A DNA stretch of 64,000 nucleotides from Rhinopithecus roxellana (GCF_007565055.1 NC_044565.1:45395711-45459710), one strand, 5' to 3'; positions 43,635 to 54,799 are shown, counted from the first letter of the stretch. The notes: generated by a model from the letters alone, not told the origin. A program made the numbers and translations.

Positions 43635-43927
43635 GGCCGGGCGCGGTGGCTCACGCCTGTAATTCCAGCACTTTGGGAGGCCGAGACAGGTGGATCACAA
43701 GGTCAGGAGATCAGGACCACGGTGAAACACCGTCTCTACTAAAAATATTTTTTAAAAAATTAGCCGGGCGCAGTGGCGGGCACCTGTGGTCCCAGCTACT
43801 CAGGAGGCTGAGGCAGGAGAATGGCATGAACCCGAGAGGCGGAGCTTGCAGTGAGCTGAAATCGTGCCACTGCACTCCAGCCTGGGTGACAGAGCAAGAC
43901 TCCATCTCAAAAAAAAAAAAAAGAAAA
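43635..43927 (+). mobile_element. Alu (AluS/Y type)
   Basis: Full-length dimer, GGCCGGGCGCGGTGGCTCAC to GACAGAGCAAGACTCCATCT. A short deletion in the left monomer (GAGATCAGGACCACGGTG). Target duplication ATTACAGAAGA (43622-43632, 43928-43938). The 126- and 102-codon frames over it are Alu artefacts. Confidence 0.97.
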
Positions 43928-44383
43928 ATTACAGAAGAAAAAGGATCTAGAGATGTACGTGACATCTGAGATAGGCCAACTGCGATCTTGCAATAGGGTG
44001 ACCCACTGTCCCAGTTCACCTATGACTGAGGGATTTCCCAGGTCGTAGGACTTTCAGTGCTAATGACAGGAAGGCATTCAGCCTTAGCCTCGACCCCACA
44101 CCTAATCCACTCCCCAGGTATTTAGCTGGGCAATATTGGCCTCTCCTACAGGGAGTCAGGCCTGAGATTTAGGCGATCTAGAAGTTGGTACTAACTGTTC
44201 AGCCCCATGAGCCTCAGTTTTTGCAGATTAAAATAGGAGTAATCCCTGCCCTTAACCACCTCCTAGGATATTTGGACTCCTCAAAACATTTTCATAAACC
44301 TATGAGGAAGACCGCTGTGATCCTAAGAACCTCTTTCTATACAACATTGCCCTTGACTATGTTTAAAAATAGTCCCCATGGTT

Positions 44384-44455
44384 TCAAATTTAAAATTTAC
44401 AATTTTTAATTTAAAATGTTTTAAATTTAATTTAAAAATTTAAAATTTAAAAACA
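44384..44455. repeat. AT-rich low-complexity tract (AAATTT motifs)
   Basis: Near-exclusive A/T with recurring AAATTT/TTTAAA, so locally self-complementary. It abuts the start of the next Alu and includes its insertion site. Confidence 0.85.
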
Positions 44456-44456
44456 A

Positions 44457-44757
44457 GGCTGGGCATGGTGGCTCACGCCTGCAATCCCTGCACTTTGGGA
44501 GGCCAAGGTAGGTGGATCACCTGAGGTCAGGAGCTCGAGACCAGCCTGGCTAACATGATGAAACTAAAAATACAAAACATACAAAAACATAGCTGGGCAT
44601 GGTGGCGGGCACCTGTAATCCCAGCTACTCAGGAGGCTGAGGCAGGAGAATAGATTGAACCTGAGAGGCAGAGGTTGCAGTGAGCCAAGATCACGCCACT
44701 GCATTCCAGCCTGGATAACAAGAACAAAACTCTGTCTCAAAAGAAAAAAAAAAAAAA
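44457..44757 (+). mobile_element. Alu, first of a head-to-tail pair
   Basis: Full Alu GGCTGGGCATGGTGGCTCAC to AACAAGAACAAAACTCTGTC and an A-tail that is directly continued by the next Alu without unique spacer. Confidence 0.97.
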
Positions 44758-45055
44758 GCCAGGCATGGTGGCTCACGCCTGTAATCCCAGCTCTTTGGGA
44801 GGCCAAGGTGGGCAGATCACCTGAGGTCAGAAATTCGAGACCAGCCTAAACATTATGGTGAAACTCTGTCTCTACTAAAAATACAAAAATTAGCTGGGCA
44901 TGGTGGTGCACACCTGTGATCCCAGCTACTTGGGAGGCTAAGGCACAAGAATTGCTTGAACCCGAGAGATGGAGGTTGCAGGGAACCGAAATCGCACCAC
45001 TGCACTCCAGCCTGGGTGACTGAATGAGATTCCATCTCAAAAAAAAAAAAAAAAA
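44758..45055 (+). mobile_element. Alu, second of the pair
   Basis: GCCAGGCATGGTGGCTCACG to GTGACTGAATGAGATTCCAT and an A-run. It starts in the tail of the first Alu, so it probably inserted into that A-tail. Frames of 80 and 83 codons antisense are Alu artefacts. Confidence 0.96.
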
Positions 45056-45059
45056 GTTG

Positions 45060-45780
45060 ACAATGCTAACACAGACAAGCACAGACAAGCAAAGCAATTA
45101 GAAAGATTTAGGTAAATAGTTTGAGTTGTTTAAAAAAAAAAAAAAGTGCTTTTTAAAACTGCTTCCCAGACTTGAATTGTATTCACAACTCTAGTCTAGA
45201 CTCAACCAGCGGTACACCATTAAGAAACCACACACACACACACACACAAACCCCCATCATTTGGTATTTTTTTAAATGATGATCATTGGAACTCCAAGAG
45301 ACACAGGTAGTGGAGACATCACTGTGTAGGAAATTGCTAAAGAAGTCCAGGCAATTCCAGTCTTCCAGTATCAGTCAAAATAATTATTATCTCTTGCTCA
45401 GCATTTTCCCCAGAAGCATCTGAGTCAGCCCTTTGGTCCTCTAGAGGTCCGGTTTTGTTCTGGTGCTCACATTCTGAAGTTCAGAGACAGGTATCTCAAT
45501 GGGAAGGGTCTGCATCCAAGCGATGAGATAAGCTTTCTAATTAAACACTCTTTATACCCTCCGAAGCCTCTTTCATTTCCTCTGCCTCCCAAATTTTATC
45601 TCTCTAGGATAAAATGCATTCAATCTTTTAAAATAAAGAACATCTGCTTAACCCTGCCCAAAAGAAACTTCTACTGCCCTATTTATTTTAATAGCCATGT
45701 GATCTACCAATGAACACTGAACAGCAGAAATTAAACATAGGAAATCTCTCCCCAGTCATGCTTTATCCATTAAGCATGTG
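45060..45780. other. stretch without recognised gene
   Basis: Contains a (CA)n tract at 45231-45251 and two A-runs. Otherwise repeat-free and without an exon. Confidence 0.45.
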
Positions 45781-45799
45781 TGAATCTGTGATGATCTCG

Positions 45800-46345
45800 G
45801 CTTTCCTTGTGCACAATGACTAATTGAGTTTGAGACAGTGGCTGTCAAAAGCTGAAAAAGGCATGATTTATGCTACGGATATTTTCAGTTTCTGACATCT
45901 TCAGCTTTATAGGGAATAAAAGAAGTCATTACTGTATCAGGATTGTGACAACAGGCAGTTTCTAACAATGGAATTACCCTCCGACAACTAGCTAGTCTAT
46001 TAATTGAAAGCATCGAGTTTCTATCTCTGCTTTCACCTGCTGCTCCTGGGCAGATGATCCCGCAGATTTTCCATTTGCATTTATTGCAGCTGCAACATTT
46101 ATTACATTCCCATTTATCCTTCCCTGAGATCTTATTGACGCTGCCACTGGGAACCATGGCAATAAGTAATAGATTCAGTGAAGAACCAGCTGCCAGACCT
46201 GGCCCACTGTTCAGATGATGTATGCCCCAGCCTGGCCCCTCTCTGAAGCAGCAACTCAGGAACATCCTGGTTACCCACAGAGGAGTCTCATTTCCAGCCC
46301 ATAACTTGATTACCATCGCTTTCACTTGAGACTGCAAAATGGCAG
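45800..46345. other. repeat-free block, candidate conserved noncoding element
   Basis: No transposon pieces visible over 500 bases in a repeat-dense window. The block contains motifs of the kind seen in enhancers (ATTTGCAT octamer at 46073-46080, CAGCTG at 46087-46092, a homeodomain-like TAATAGATT at 46169). A 150-codon minus frame (45885-46337) covers it and contains a short Cys/Lys-rich segment, but I know no protein like it and see no splice or start support. Conservation cannot be judged from one sequence. Confidence 0.35.
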
Positions 46346-47260
46346 TAGGTGAAGGAAAATTTCTGGCTGATTTGTGTGAACTGGGTTCATAATATCGCCC
46401 TCTTGAAAAAATAAAACAAACACAAAAGGATAAAAGGACAGAGTTGGGGAGATAAGACAGACTTCATTGTTTTAATAAATGCAGGGTACACAAGTCAGAA
46501 CTGAATCTACATCAACCTGTAAGCCTTAGAAATAGCAATAACATTTAAATGCTGAATTCTGGTGACTACGCATTTGCTTGACTGCTTTATCACAGGGATG
46601 ATGTAATCAACTAGCAAGGTCTGAGACCCTGGCATGGATCACAATGCAGAGATGTCTGCCTTTTTGTGACATTGCTTCCTTGGATCTTCTGCTTCCCCTG
46701 GAAATTGTCTCTGATGGATCCAAGAATATCATCACAGTGTCTGCATTTGCAGTTTCCTCTAAGCTCCATTGCTCTCCTGCAATCAGCCCTTCCTCAGGTA
46801 CCACTGACAGAGCACCCTCCTGTCAGCTTACCCTCCTGCGCCTCCAATCCATCTCGTGGGCCTGCCCTTCTCCACTCCCCGCATGAGTTGTTGCTCACAG
46901 TCCAGAACACCGACTCGTGCCAAGGTTTTCTGATAACACGCTGTGAGAAGGGCCTTCAGTGATATGCATGGAAATGAAGGCAAAATACCCCCAAGGGTTT
47001 AGATCTCCAGGAGTGAGGAATTCAAAGGACAGGTATTCACATCTCAGGGGACCCATGGGAAATACAGCAGTTTTGATCTCACCTCCCCTCTCTTTCATGT
47101 TCTAACCTGCCTGTCCCTCACTGGGGGTCCAGTATCTTCCAACTGCCTACAAAATTCTGTAGCCCCTCTCAATATTGTTTGCTTCCCCAGAAAGGGCCTC
47201 ATTCTTTTCTCTTTCCCCAACAACCTGGCTTAGGACATCCACCAGCAAGAATCATGCAGA
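46345..47260. other. stretch without recognised gene
   Basis: No repeat or exon assigned. Frames at 46607-46962 overlap on both strands and are unlike known proteins. Confidence 0.4.
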
Positions 47261-47264
47261 GAGC

Positions 47265-47720
47265 AGGCTGTGGCTCTCAGCTATAAGAGACAGAAACTCA
47301 ACTCAAACACAAAAGGGATTTACATAAATGAGAAGCTGAAGGGGCAAACTAACTCCAGGAATAGCTGGAACCAGGGGCTTAATGGTGTCTTCAGAGATCC
47401 CTCAATTTCTCGGCTTCATTTTAAGGTACACTCTCCTTATGTGATGGCAAAGAGAACCACCAGCAGCTCTAGGTTTACCTAATCCTTACAGCTTGTGGTT
47501 CTAGTGAAATAAGAGGATCCATTTTCCCAATAATTCCAATAAAAATCTGAGGGCAGGCCCTGGTTGACCTGACTTAATCATGTATCATCTCTGAAACCTT
47601 TACTATAGCTAGGTGGACTGTGTATTCTAATTAGTTAGCCTTGGGTCATATATCTACCCTAAAACACATGGGATGGGCTCTTTGCTGAAATAGGGGTTGT
47701 ATGACTAGGAGAAGGAAGAT
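47265..47720 (+). mobile_element. candidate medium-reiterated repeat
   Basis: The sequence CTCAGCTATAAGAGACAGAA, CAACTCAAACACAAAAGGGA, CAGGAATAGCTGGAACCAGG, CTTATGTGATGGCAAAGAGA and CCACCAGCAGCTCTAGGTTT has the wording of an old dispersed mammalian repeat whose family I cannot name with confidence. Confidence 0.4.
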
Positions 47721-48405
47721 GAAGGGGCATGCTGGACAAACACAACTATAGTTATAATAACAGCCCACTACACAGATTAAAATGCCTCTGCCCAGATTAA
47801 TAGGTCTGAGAAATTTCTGGCATTAGTAACAAGAAAGTAGGAATCAGGAATCATTCTTACCGTGTTTCTTACATATGGCTATTGAACTCCCTCAAAATAT
47901 AATGTGTGTAATATTCATATCAGAATTATCCCTGCTAAGGCATCATTCCCTAAAGCAATGGTGTTCAAATTTGATTTTAAGCACCACGACTTTCCTCAAA
48001 TAAATTGTATGTTAAATTCCAATACATAAAATGGATAAAAGTGAGTGGTTCTATTGACAGCTGAGAGCTGGAGGTTATGAAGATAGAGGGGCAGACACAG
48101 ACATGGGAGCTCAGCTCTGTCTCACTTGGTGGCCCCTCGGGTAACATCCCTGAAACCCCTGGGGCTCCTGAAAGTTAAGTTTCCACATAAGAGTTTTGGA
48201 GGGACACAAACATTTAGTCCATAACATTAATCATGTACTTAGAGGTTTAATTAATAAGCAGTATAAAGTCCAAATAGTTCATTGTATACTGTGCTTCTTC
48301 TCAACTATTCTTTTTAATGTTTAAATAAGTTTTTGAGTCAAATGAATCCCTATAGAAAAAAAAAGTATCTATAATACACAAGTGGTCCTAACAAAATTAC
48401 CTTTA

Positions 48406-48672
48406 GGAGGCCGAGACGGGCTGATCACGAGGTCAGGAGATCGAGACCATCCTGGCTAACACTGTGAAACTCCGTCTCTACTGAAAAATACAAAAAACTA
48501 GCCGGGCGAGGTGGCAGGCGCCTGTAGTCCCAGCTACTCGGGAGGCTGAGGCAGGAGAATGGCGTGAACCCGGGAGGCGGAGCTTGCAGTGAGCTGAGAT
48601 CCGGCCACTGCACTCCAGCCCGGGTGACAGACCGAGACTCCGTCTCAAAAAAAAAAAAAAAAAAAAAAAAAA
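48406..48672 (+). mobile_element. AluY, Old World monkey lineage, 5'-truncated
   Basis: Starts at GGAGGCCGAGACGGGCTGAT (about 40 bases into Alu), then has AGCCGGGCGAGGTGGCAGGC, CTGAGATCCGGCCACTGCAC and a 27-base A-tail. The right-arm CCGGCC change and the GGGCGAGG change are OWM-type diagnostics. The long pure tail fits a young insertion. Confidence 0.93.
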
Positions 48673-48841
48673 AGACAACCCAATAGAAGAATGAGCAAAG
48701 GCTATGAATTGACAGTTCTCAAAAAAAGTAGTCAAATTGCCATTGCAATGAAGGTATGCTCAGCCTTACTAGCAGTGAAGGAAATGCCAATGAAAGTCAC
48801 AGTGGAAAGCCGGTGGTGCCCATCATAAAGAACTATGTAAA

Positions 48842-49138
48842 GGGCTGGGCACCGTGTTTCACGCCTGTAATCCCAGCACTTTGGGAGGCCGAAGCGGGAG
48901 GATCACGAGGTCAGGAGATCAAGACCATCCTGGTTAACATGGTGAAACCCTGTCTCTACTAAAAATACAAAAATTTAGCTGGCTATGGTGGCAGGCGCCT
49001 GTAGTCCCAGCTATTTGGGAGGCTGAGGCAGAAGAATGGTGTGAACCCGGGAGGCGGAGCTTGCAGTGAACCAAGATTGCGCCACTGCACTCCATTCTGG
49101 ACGACAGAGCGAGACTCCGTCTCAAAAAAAAAAAAAAA
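48842..49138 (+). mobile_element. Alu (AluY/S type)
   Basis: GGGCTGGGCACCGTGTTTCA to GACGACAGAGCGAGACTCCG and an A-tail. Target duplication AACTATGTAAA at 48830-48840 and about 49139-49149, inside the old L1. Confidence 0.97.
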
Positions 49139-49509
49139 AACTATGTAAAATATAAACACTTACAATGACAATACCAGTGCTGACAGTCATATGGAGAAAA
49201 AAGCACTTTAAATCATTGCTTGAACAATGTGAATTAAGACTTTTTAATAAAGAAATTCAGTAATGTCAAAATTTTAATGTACGTATCCTTTGACCTAGGC
49301 ATCTTATATCCGGGAATAAAGTCACCAGTAGCTAAGGATGTATGTACAAAAATGTTTGTTGCTATATTGTTTGTAATAGTAAAACAAAGCAAACCAAAAA
49401 AATAAATAATGGAACTAATCTGAACACCTATTGGTAGGAAATGGTTGGATAAATTTTGGCATATCTATACTATGAATATTATATAGCTATATTAAAGAAT
49501 TAATTAGTT

Positions 49510-49980
49510 ATATGGTAGTTCAGCAGAGGGGTGGAGTTCTAATTAGGGAAAGGAAGTCAGGCTGGTGGGAGCAGGAGAAAGTGAAAAGAAAAAGCAGATA
49601 AGCTGTGAGTCTGCCTTTCCTCATGGTCCAGAACACATAGCCCTCCTGCGCAAATAACTCACGATCTTCCTGCGCCCAGCTATCACCAGCGCCTTCACTG
49701 ATAGAAAAATGCAAGTTAACTCACCGCAACCTTGACATTATCAGTACTTCACAAAGCCCTCTTTAGCACACAGTACAAGCACCATTCTATAAAATCCCCA
49801 GCAAGCCTTTGTCTCTTTGCAGTTAGCTCCTCTCTTGCTAATTTGCCTGTTGCTTCCTTGCAATATATTTTCATACTTTCTCTAATAAATTTGCCTTTCT
49901 TTATTTACAACTGCTTGGTAAATTCTTCTTACCGCCCTCATGATACCAGCTTAAGATAGTCACTGCTCACCCACAACAGG
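49510..49980 (+). mobile_element. probable ERV1-type LTR
   Basis: An LTR-like 3' half: a weak TATA region (TTCTATAAAATCCCCAGCAA), TTTGCAGTTAGCTCCTCTC, then TCTCTAATAAATTTGCCTTT, CTTTATTTACAACTGCTTGG, TAAATTCTTCTTACCGCCCT and CACTGCTCACCCACAACA. Signal order TATA, AATAAA, then a CA end fits a gammaretrovirus-like LTR. Boundaries and family unsettled; no target duplication found. Confidence 0.6.
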
Positions 49981-49994
49981 GCCTTTGGAAAGTA

Positions 49995-50245
49995 CTTACG
50001 TCATGAGGATGAGGCTCTCATGAATGAGATTAGAGACCCCAGAGAACTCCCTCAAATTCCTGTTCCTTGTGAGGACACAGTGAGAAGATGGCTGTCTGCA
50101 ACCTGGAAGAGGGTCCTCACTACAACCTGACCATGTTGGCACCCTGATTCTGGATTCCCAGCCTCCAGAACTGTGAGAAATAAGTTTCTGTTGCTTATAA
50201 GCCACCAGTCTCTGGTTACTTAACAGCCTTAACTGACTAAGGCAA
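49995..50245 (+). mobile_element. MLT1 LTR 3' fragment
   Basis: ATGAGGCTCTCATGAATGAG, TCCTTGTGAGGACACAGTGA, GAGGGTCCTCACTACAACCT, CCTCCAGAACTGTGAGAAAT and TTATAAGCCACCAGTCTCTG, ending CTGACTAAGGC. Confidence 0.82.
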
Positions 50246-50471
50246 TTGTGAACTAACAATAATATTTAGACATCTCTGCTATGTGGTTCAGGAGATAACT
50301 ACCAACTCCTTGCAGGAAGAGTCCTGATAAATCCTTAGGTAGAAGCACCACTGGGTGGTGGGTAGGGCATTGTTCCAGCACCAATCCCTGGGTAGCTGTG
50401 TTCATACCATGTCTCTAACTGACGTACTTTCATCTTACTCTCAGGAATCACAGAAAATGTGTGAGGAAAAA

Positions 50472-50704
50472 GCTCATGTCTGTAATCCCTACACTTTGGG
50501 AGGCTGAGGCGGGTGGATCACCTGAGATCAGGAGTTCGAGACCAGCCTGGCCAACAGGGTGAAACCCCATCTCTACTAAAAAATGCAAAAACTAGCTGGG
50601 CATGGTGGCATGTGCTGGTAATCCCAGCTACTCGGGAGGGTGAGGCACGAGAATCACTTGAACCCAGGAGACAGAGGTTGCAGTGAGCCAAGAAAAAAAA
50701 AAAA
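50472..50704 (+). mobile_element. Alu lacking both ends
   Basis: Starts GCTCATGTCTGTAATCCCTA, i.e. 16-20 bases into Alu, and stops at GCAGTGAGCCAAG followed by A-run, so the last 50 or so bases (CCACTGCACTCCAGCC onward) are missing. Short flanking similarity GGAAAAAGCTCA/AAAAAGCTTA may be the target duplication. Confidence 0.85.
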
Positions 50705-50959
50705 AGCTTAAATAAACTTCATGACTCAAGGTCCAGTGATCTGTAAGTTTATTCGGCGGCAAGTTGGCCAAGAGCTGGGGCACAGTACAAGAGAACATTT
50801 AACATACTTGTCTGTCACACATAAAATGAACACTCCAGCATGGCACTGATCTATCCATGGAAATGTTAAGATTTTTCAGTCATTAGAGACATACAACAGA
50901 CTCTAACTCTGGAAGCTCAGAAATATTACTATACTTTTCCTATGACAAGGGAACCAACA

Positions 50960-51195
50960 ACTGTTCAGTACTTACAACTTGCCAGGTCTCGACCTAGATC
51001 TTTAACTTTCCTTCTTATTAATTCTCCTCACAGCCTTGTAAGTAGCAATTATCACACCAACTCAGTTGAGAAACTGAGTCTCAGAAGGGTTAAGTAGCCT
51101 TTCCCAAAGCCACACAGCTGGGTATATAGATAAAGTTAAATTCTAACTGAGGTCTGCTTATTCCTAAACCAATGCTCTTACCTGTGCTCCATTAG
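50960..51195 (-). mobile_element. MIR SINE
   Basis: CAGTACTTACAACTTGCCAG, TTAATTCTCCTCACAGCC, GAAACTGAGTCTCAGAAGGG, TTAAGTAGCCTTTCCCAAAG and CCACACAGCTGGG: antisense MIR, nearly complete. Confidence 0.78.
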
Positions 51196-51361
51196 AAACT
51201 CCACACATAGGATACAGCATTAATTGAAAAGAAGTAGGACACAAAATTGCATATACCTAATATGATACCGCCTATTTTAAAATATAAATGCATAATTGAA
51301 AGATTAAAAGGGAATATATGAAAGCATTAATAGATCATCTAGGTTGATGAGTTTATAATGG

Positions 51362-51595
51362 TTATGATAATAATAGCTAAAATCTAAGTGCTTACTACAT
51401 TCAGGCACTAAGGACATTACATAAGTTCTCTCATTAAATCCTCAGAACAACCACTTGGGGGTAGCTATGATTATTTTTCTCCATTTTACAGAAGAGGAAA
51501 TAGTAAATGACTTGTGCAAAGTCACACAGCTTTTGAGTTCTGGGCTCAAACTCAATCTCCAAATACCTTGCTCCTAACAATACACTCCAGTACTT
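51362..51595 (-). mobile_element. MIR SINE
   Basis: GTGCTTACTACATTCAGGCA, CTCATTAAATCCTCAGAACA, TTTTTCTCCATTTTACAGAA, GAGGAAATAGTAAATGACTT and AAGTCACACAGCTTTTGAG: a second antisense MIR within 200 bases of the first. Confidence 0.8.
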
Positions 51596-51599
51596 TTCA

Positions 51600-52900
51600 C
51601 ATATAAATGGACATGCACTTATTTTTTAATCAGACAACAAATTAATGATTAAAATAAAAGCAAACCCAAAACCAAGTTTTCTTCCATGTATGGTTATTCA
51701 GCAAGACATGGGAGCCTCTTTGGCTGGCTCATTGTCCACCATAAAGGTTAATCTGGACCATGAGGCTGTTCATCCTCCCGCTAGCCAGTGCCTGCAAGGA
51801 CACACTGCCCTGCAGTCATTGTCCCCAGCCAGAAGAAGGACCCTCTTTCATTTCATGGTAGTTCAGCTCATGCCCACCCTGGGTACACTTGCTGCATGTT
51901 CTGCCTCAGAACCAGGTCTGTAAGAAAGGGACCCAACCACTGTTGGTTTGACCTAACCTTCCTATTTTCCAAGACTCGGACTTTTTCCCTGCCTTTTTTC
52001 CATCCCCATCTTGCTACCAAGTCTCTGGTTTACCTAGAAGCAGAACCTACAATGCTCACTTTTAAGTAGCCTTCTAAGGACGGGCTGTGAAGGTGCACAA
52101 ATTATAGCCACAGCTTAAAAAATAAGCAGAAAACAAGGCAAAGCTGACCAGCTACTCAGATCCTGCTTGCCTTCTCAACTCAAGACTATACCCTGACAAA
52201 AGCCCCAGCACCTCCTGGCTCTGTCAAGTTTCCTGTAATGTGTCTGCTCCAATAGCAGGTGGCGGGTAAGTGATCCACAGTAATTGCCTCCTCCCTTGTT
52301 CCATCGTTGACAAGAGCAATCCTCAGTGTCTTCAACTGAACATCAAGCTGACTGTGCCTCCCTGACACACTCAGTGGTGTCCCTTAAGCTTAGCAACCCT
52401 GAGAATAGAACCTCTGCAGCCAAGGTGGAGTGGGGCTGACACCGACTCTGCCAGCCTGCTCAGTGGGCCCACAATTGTTTCTGGCCTGCAACTTCCTTCT
52501 GGGGAACTGGTCAGTCCATCTAGATCCTAGATGTGGCCATCTGGGTGTCTGGGTGTCAGAGGTGGCCAGTCCAGAGAAGCCTACGTAAATTAATATGTTA
52601 CAAAGTGGGGAAAAGTGTCTGTTATTAAATGAGTTTGGAAACCTCTGCCTCCATGACTTTTACTGAAGAGTCACAGTTCACATTAGAATCTCCAAGGTCT
52701 GTGAAGTCCTGCAGTGAAGAAACTTGCTTACCTGGGTTTCATCTAGTGATACCCAAACTTTCTTGGTTATACAGCTCACCCCTTTCTCCCCCAGAACATC
52801 TATGGACCTCATGTTGGACATGCTGTTGACAGAATCTAGTTGGGAAAATCTCAAAAGCATGAGAATGAGGAGGCCAGGGTGATCGTCCAGGTACGCCTCT
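51600..52900. other. stretch without recognised gene
   Basis: Frames of 92-93 codons at 51645-52069 overlap and have no recognised homology. 52600-52900 holds overlapping ORFs on both strands. No exon signature seen. Confidence 0.4.
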
Positions 52901-52904
52901 GGCC

Positions 52905-52970
52905 AGCTTCTCATCAGTCCCTTCTCCCAGCCTCAGTTTCTTCATCTGTAAAATGGGAGTCAGATCAAGT
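52905..52970 (+). mobile_element. MIR fragment
   Basis: CTCAGTTTCTTCATCTGTAA and AATGGGAGTCAGATCAAG: the conserved MIR core only. Confidence 0.6.
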
Positions 52971-53329
52971 TAATTTTCAAACTACTCCTGAAGAAACCCA
53001 ACAGTGTCCATGGATCTGCCTTAGAAACTTCCTCAAGGATAAAGGGGAAAAGAGGATCAGCTTGGAGCTCTCCAGACCCCCTCACCTCCAACCAGCATAG
53101 CAAAGTTCCTTGTAAGAGGTCCTTTAAAAAATTTCTTTTGGAATGGAAGGAGGAGGGAAAGGGATGGAAGAAAGGAAGAGGAATGTGTTCCCGCTGAGAC
53201 TGTTCCGGCACCTGTGCCTGACTCTCCGAGTTTGGACATTGAGGTAACCGCCCACCCAACCCTGACCATGGCTCCTGCCATCCAAAGGCTGGATGTGACA
53301 CTAACACTCTCATACCACAACCAAATCAC

Positions 53330-53505
53330 TAATTCTCAAAGTGAAACATGTGGACTCCCCAGCTGCTTGTTAGAATTTTCAATCCTGGGCTCTTAGACCT
53401 ACCGAATCAGAATTAGGGGCCAGCAGGACCTGACAATCATCTGTATTTTAACAAAGGCCCCAGGTGATTCTTAGGTACTCTGGAATTTGAGATCCACCTC
53501 TCAGA
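53330..53505 (+). mobile_element. MER5-type hAT element
   Basis: AATTCTCAAAGTGAAACATG, GGGCTCTTAGACCTACCGAA, TCAGAATTAGGGGCCAGCAG and CCAGGTGATTCTTAGGTACT: MER5/MER112-like pattern, about 175 bp. Confidence 0.6.
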
Positions 53506-53713
53506 TTTTAGGAGCTGGGAAATTTCTATCACACTAGGCAATTGACTCCCTCCTCCTCTGGAAAGGATTACTCCTCTGTCAGAGTGGTAGAGTGCAGGGA
53601 CATGCCCTACCACAGATGGTGCGTGGGCGCAAAGCAAATCTCACAAGCATGCCCAGGAAAACTAAGACCTGGGGACAAGGGTCCAAAACTGATTGTTAGA
53701 AAAGGGAAGTCTG

Positions 53714-53973
53714 GGCCGGGCGCGGTGGCTCACGCCTGTAATCCCAGTACTTTGGGAGGCCGAGGAGGGCAGATCACGAGGTCAGGAGATTGAGACCATC
53801 CTGGCTAACACGGTGACACCCCATCTCTACTAACAATACAAAAAATTAGCCGGGCGTGAGGCAGGAGAATGGTGTGAACCCGGGAGGCGGAGCTTGCCGT
53901 GAGCCGAGATCGCACCACTGCACTCCAGCCTGGGCGACAGAGCAACACACCGTATTAAAAAAAAAAAAAAAAA
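53714..53973 (+). mobile_element. Alu with 35-bp deletion
   Basis: GGCCGGGCGCGGTGGCTCAC start. After AAAATTAGCCGGGCGTGAGG it skips the usual GTGGCGGGCGCC to GGAGGCT segment and goes straight to GCAGGAGAATGGTGTGAACC, then CCACTGCACTCCAGCCTGGG and an A-tail. The junction lies on a shared GGCG/GAGG microhomology. Flanking AAGTCTG is likely the target duplication. Confidence 0.95.
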
Positions 53974-53989
53974 AGTCTGCAGTGAACAT

Positions 53990-54795
53990 AGGAAGCTAAG
54001 GCGCTCCAGAAAAGGGAGCTGGAGCTGGAGAATGAAACGCAAACTATGGAGGGCCCCAATGGCCAAAACTAGAGAAAGTCTGTGCACATTCCCAAGATAC
54101 AGGTCAATGCTGGGCTGGGTGTTGTCTTGTTTTTTTGTAATTTGCTCTGGCTGGGTATTTATATGTTACTAGCTTATGTTTGCAGAGGCAGAACAAATCT
54201 GTTAGATGTCAGGAAGGCGGCAAATGCAGGTAACCCGCAGTTTCTAGAATTATAAATAAATAATTGTTTTCCTTCATTACGCCTTCCCCCAGAAAGGCAA
54301 ATTACACCTTGGAAAACACAAGCGGTTTTTTGGGATGATTCCTCTGTCATCCCCAAGCCTCACCACAGCGTTATGAGGTGGGCAGCCCCCAGAACACCCC
54401 ACAGGGACACTGGGACTTAAAATCTGATTTTCAAGTCAGCACAGGGCTGCTAATTCCTCTCCTGTCTCTATGACTACTAAAAAGTCTCCTCCTTAGCACT
54501 TGAAACAGTGTAGCATCTTAAAAGAAAATCTTGTCTCTGTCCTTCTGAAAGCAAAACAACAGCAGTCCACCGGAATCCAGTCCCATGGAACATTTTAAGA
54601 GCCTTTCTGGGTTCTTGATCTTGTGCCAGAGCTGAAGGAAAATCAAGATGAAATAACCAAGGAGAGGCTCTAAATCCTAGCCTCCAGTGTCTCTCCAAAA
54701 ACCCTAAGCAGCAGATTCTGCCTTCACCTCCTTAGTGATGTCAGTGGCCTCAGATTTCCGTCACTCCTTCTTCCTCTGTCACATAAAGCACGTTA
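53990..54795. other. stretch without recognised gene
   Basis: A possible MIR scrap near 54360-54460 (ACAGCGTTATGAGGTGGGCA). Otherwise no repeat or exon recognised. Confidence 0.4.
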
Positions 54796-54799
54796 CTAA

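Larger units (their letters stand above)
48350..49515 (+). mobile_element. old L1 (L1M class), broken by two Alus
   Basis: Visible segments: 48676-48830 (GAATGAGCAAAGGCTATGAA, TTGCCATTGCAATGAAGG) and 49150-49510 (CCTTTGACCTAGGCATCTTA, CTATATTGTTTGTAATAGTA and AAATGGTTGGATAAATTTTG). This is the ORF2 end and 3' UTR of an old L1. Not coding. Confidence 0.8.

Noticed and set aside
43589..44019. Opposed ORFs of 126 and 102 codons
   Set aside because: Both are translations of one Alu on opposite strands.
45885..46337. Protein of 150 residues on the minus strand with a Cys-rich patch
   Set aside because: No family resemblance, no exon borders, and a single uninterrupted 453-base frame of this composition can occur by chance. 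It is kept only as an alternative to the CNE idea.
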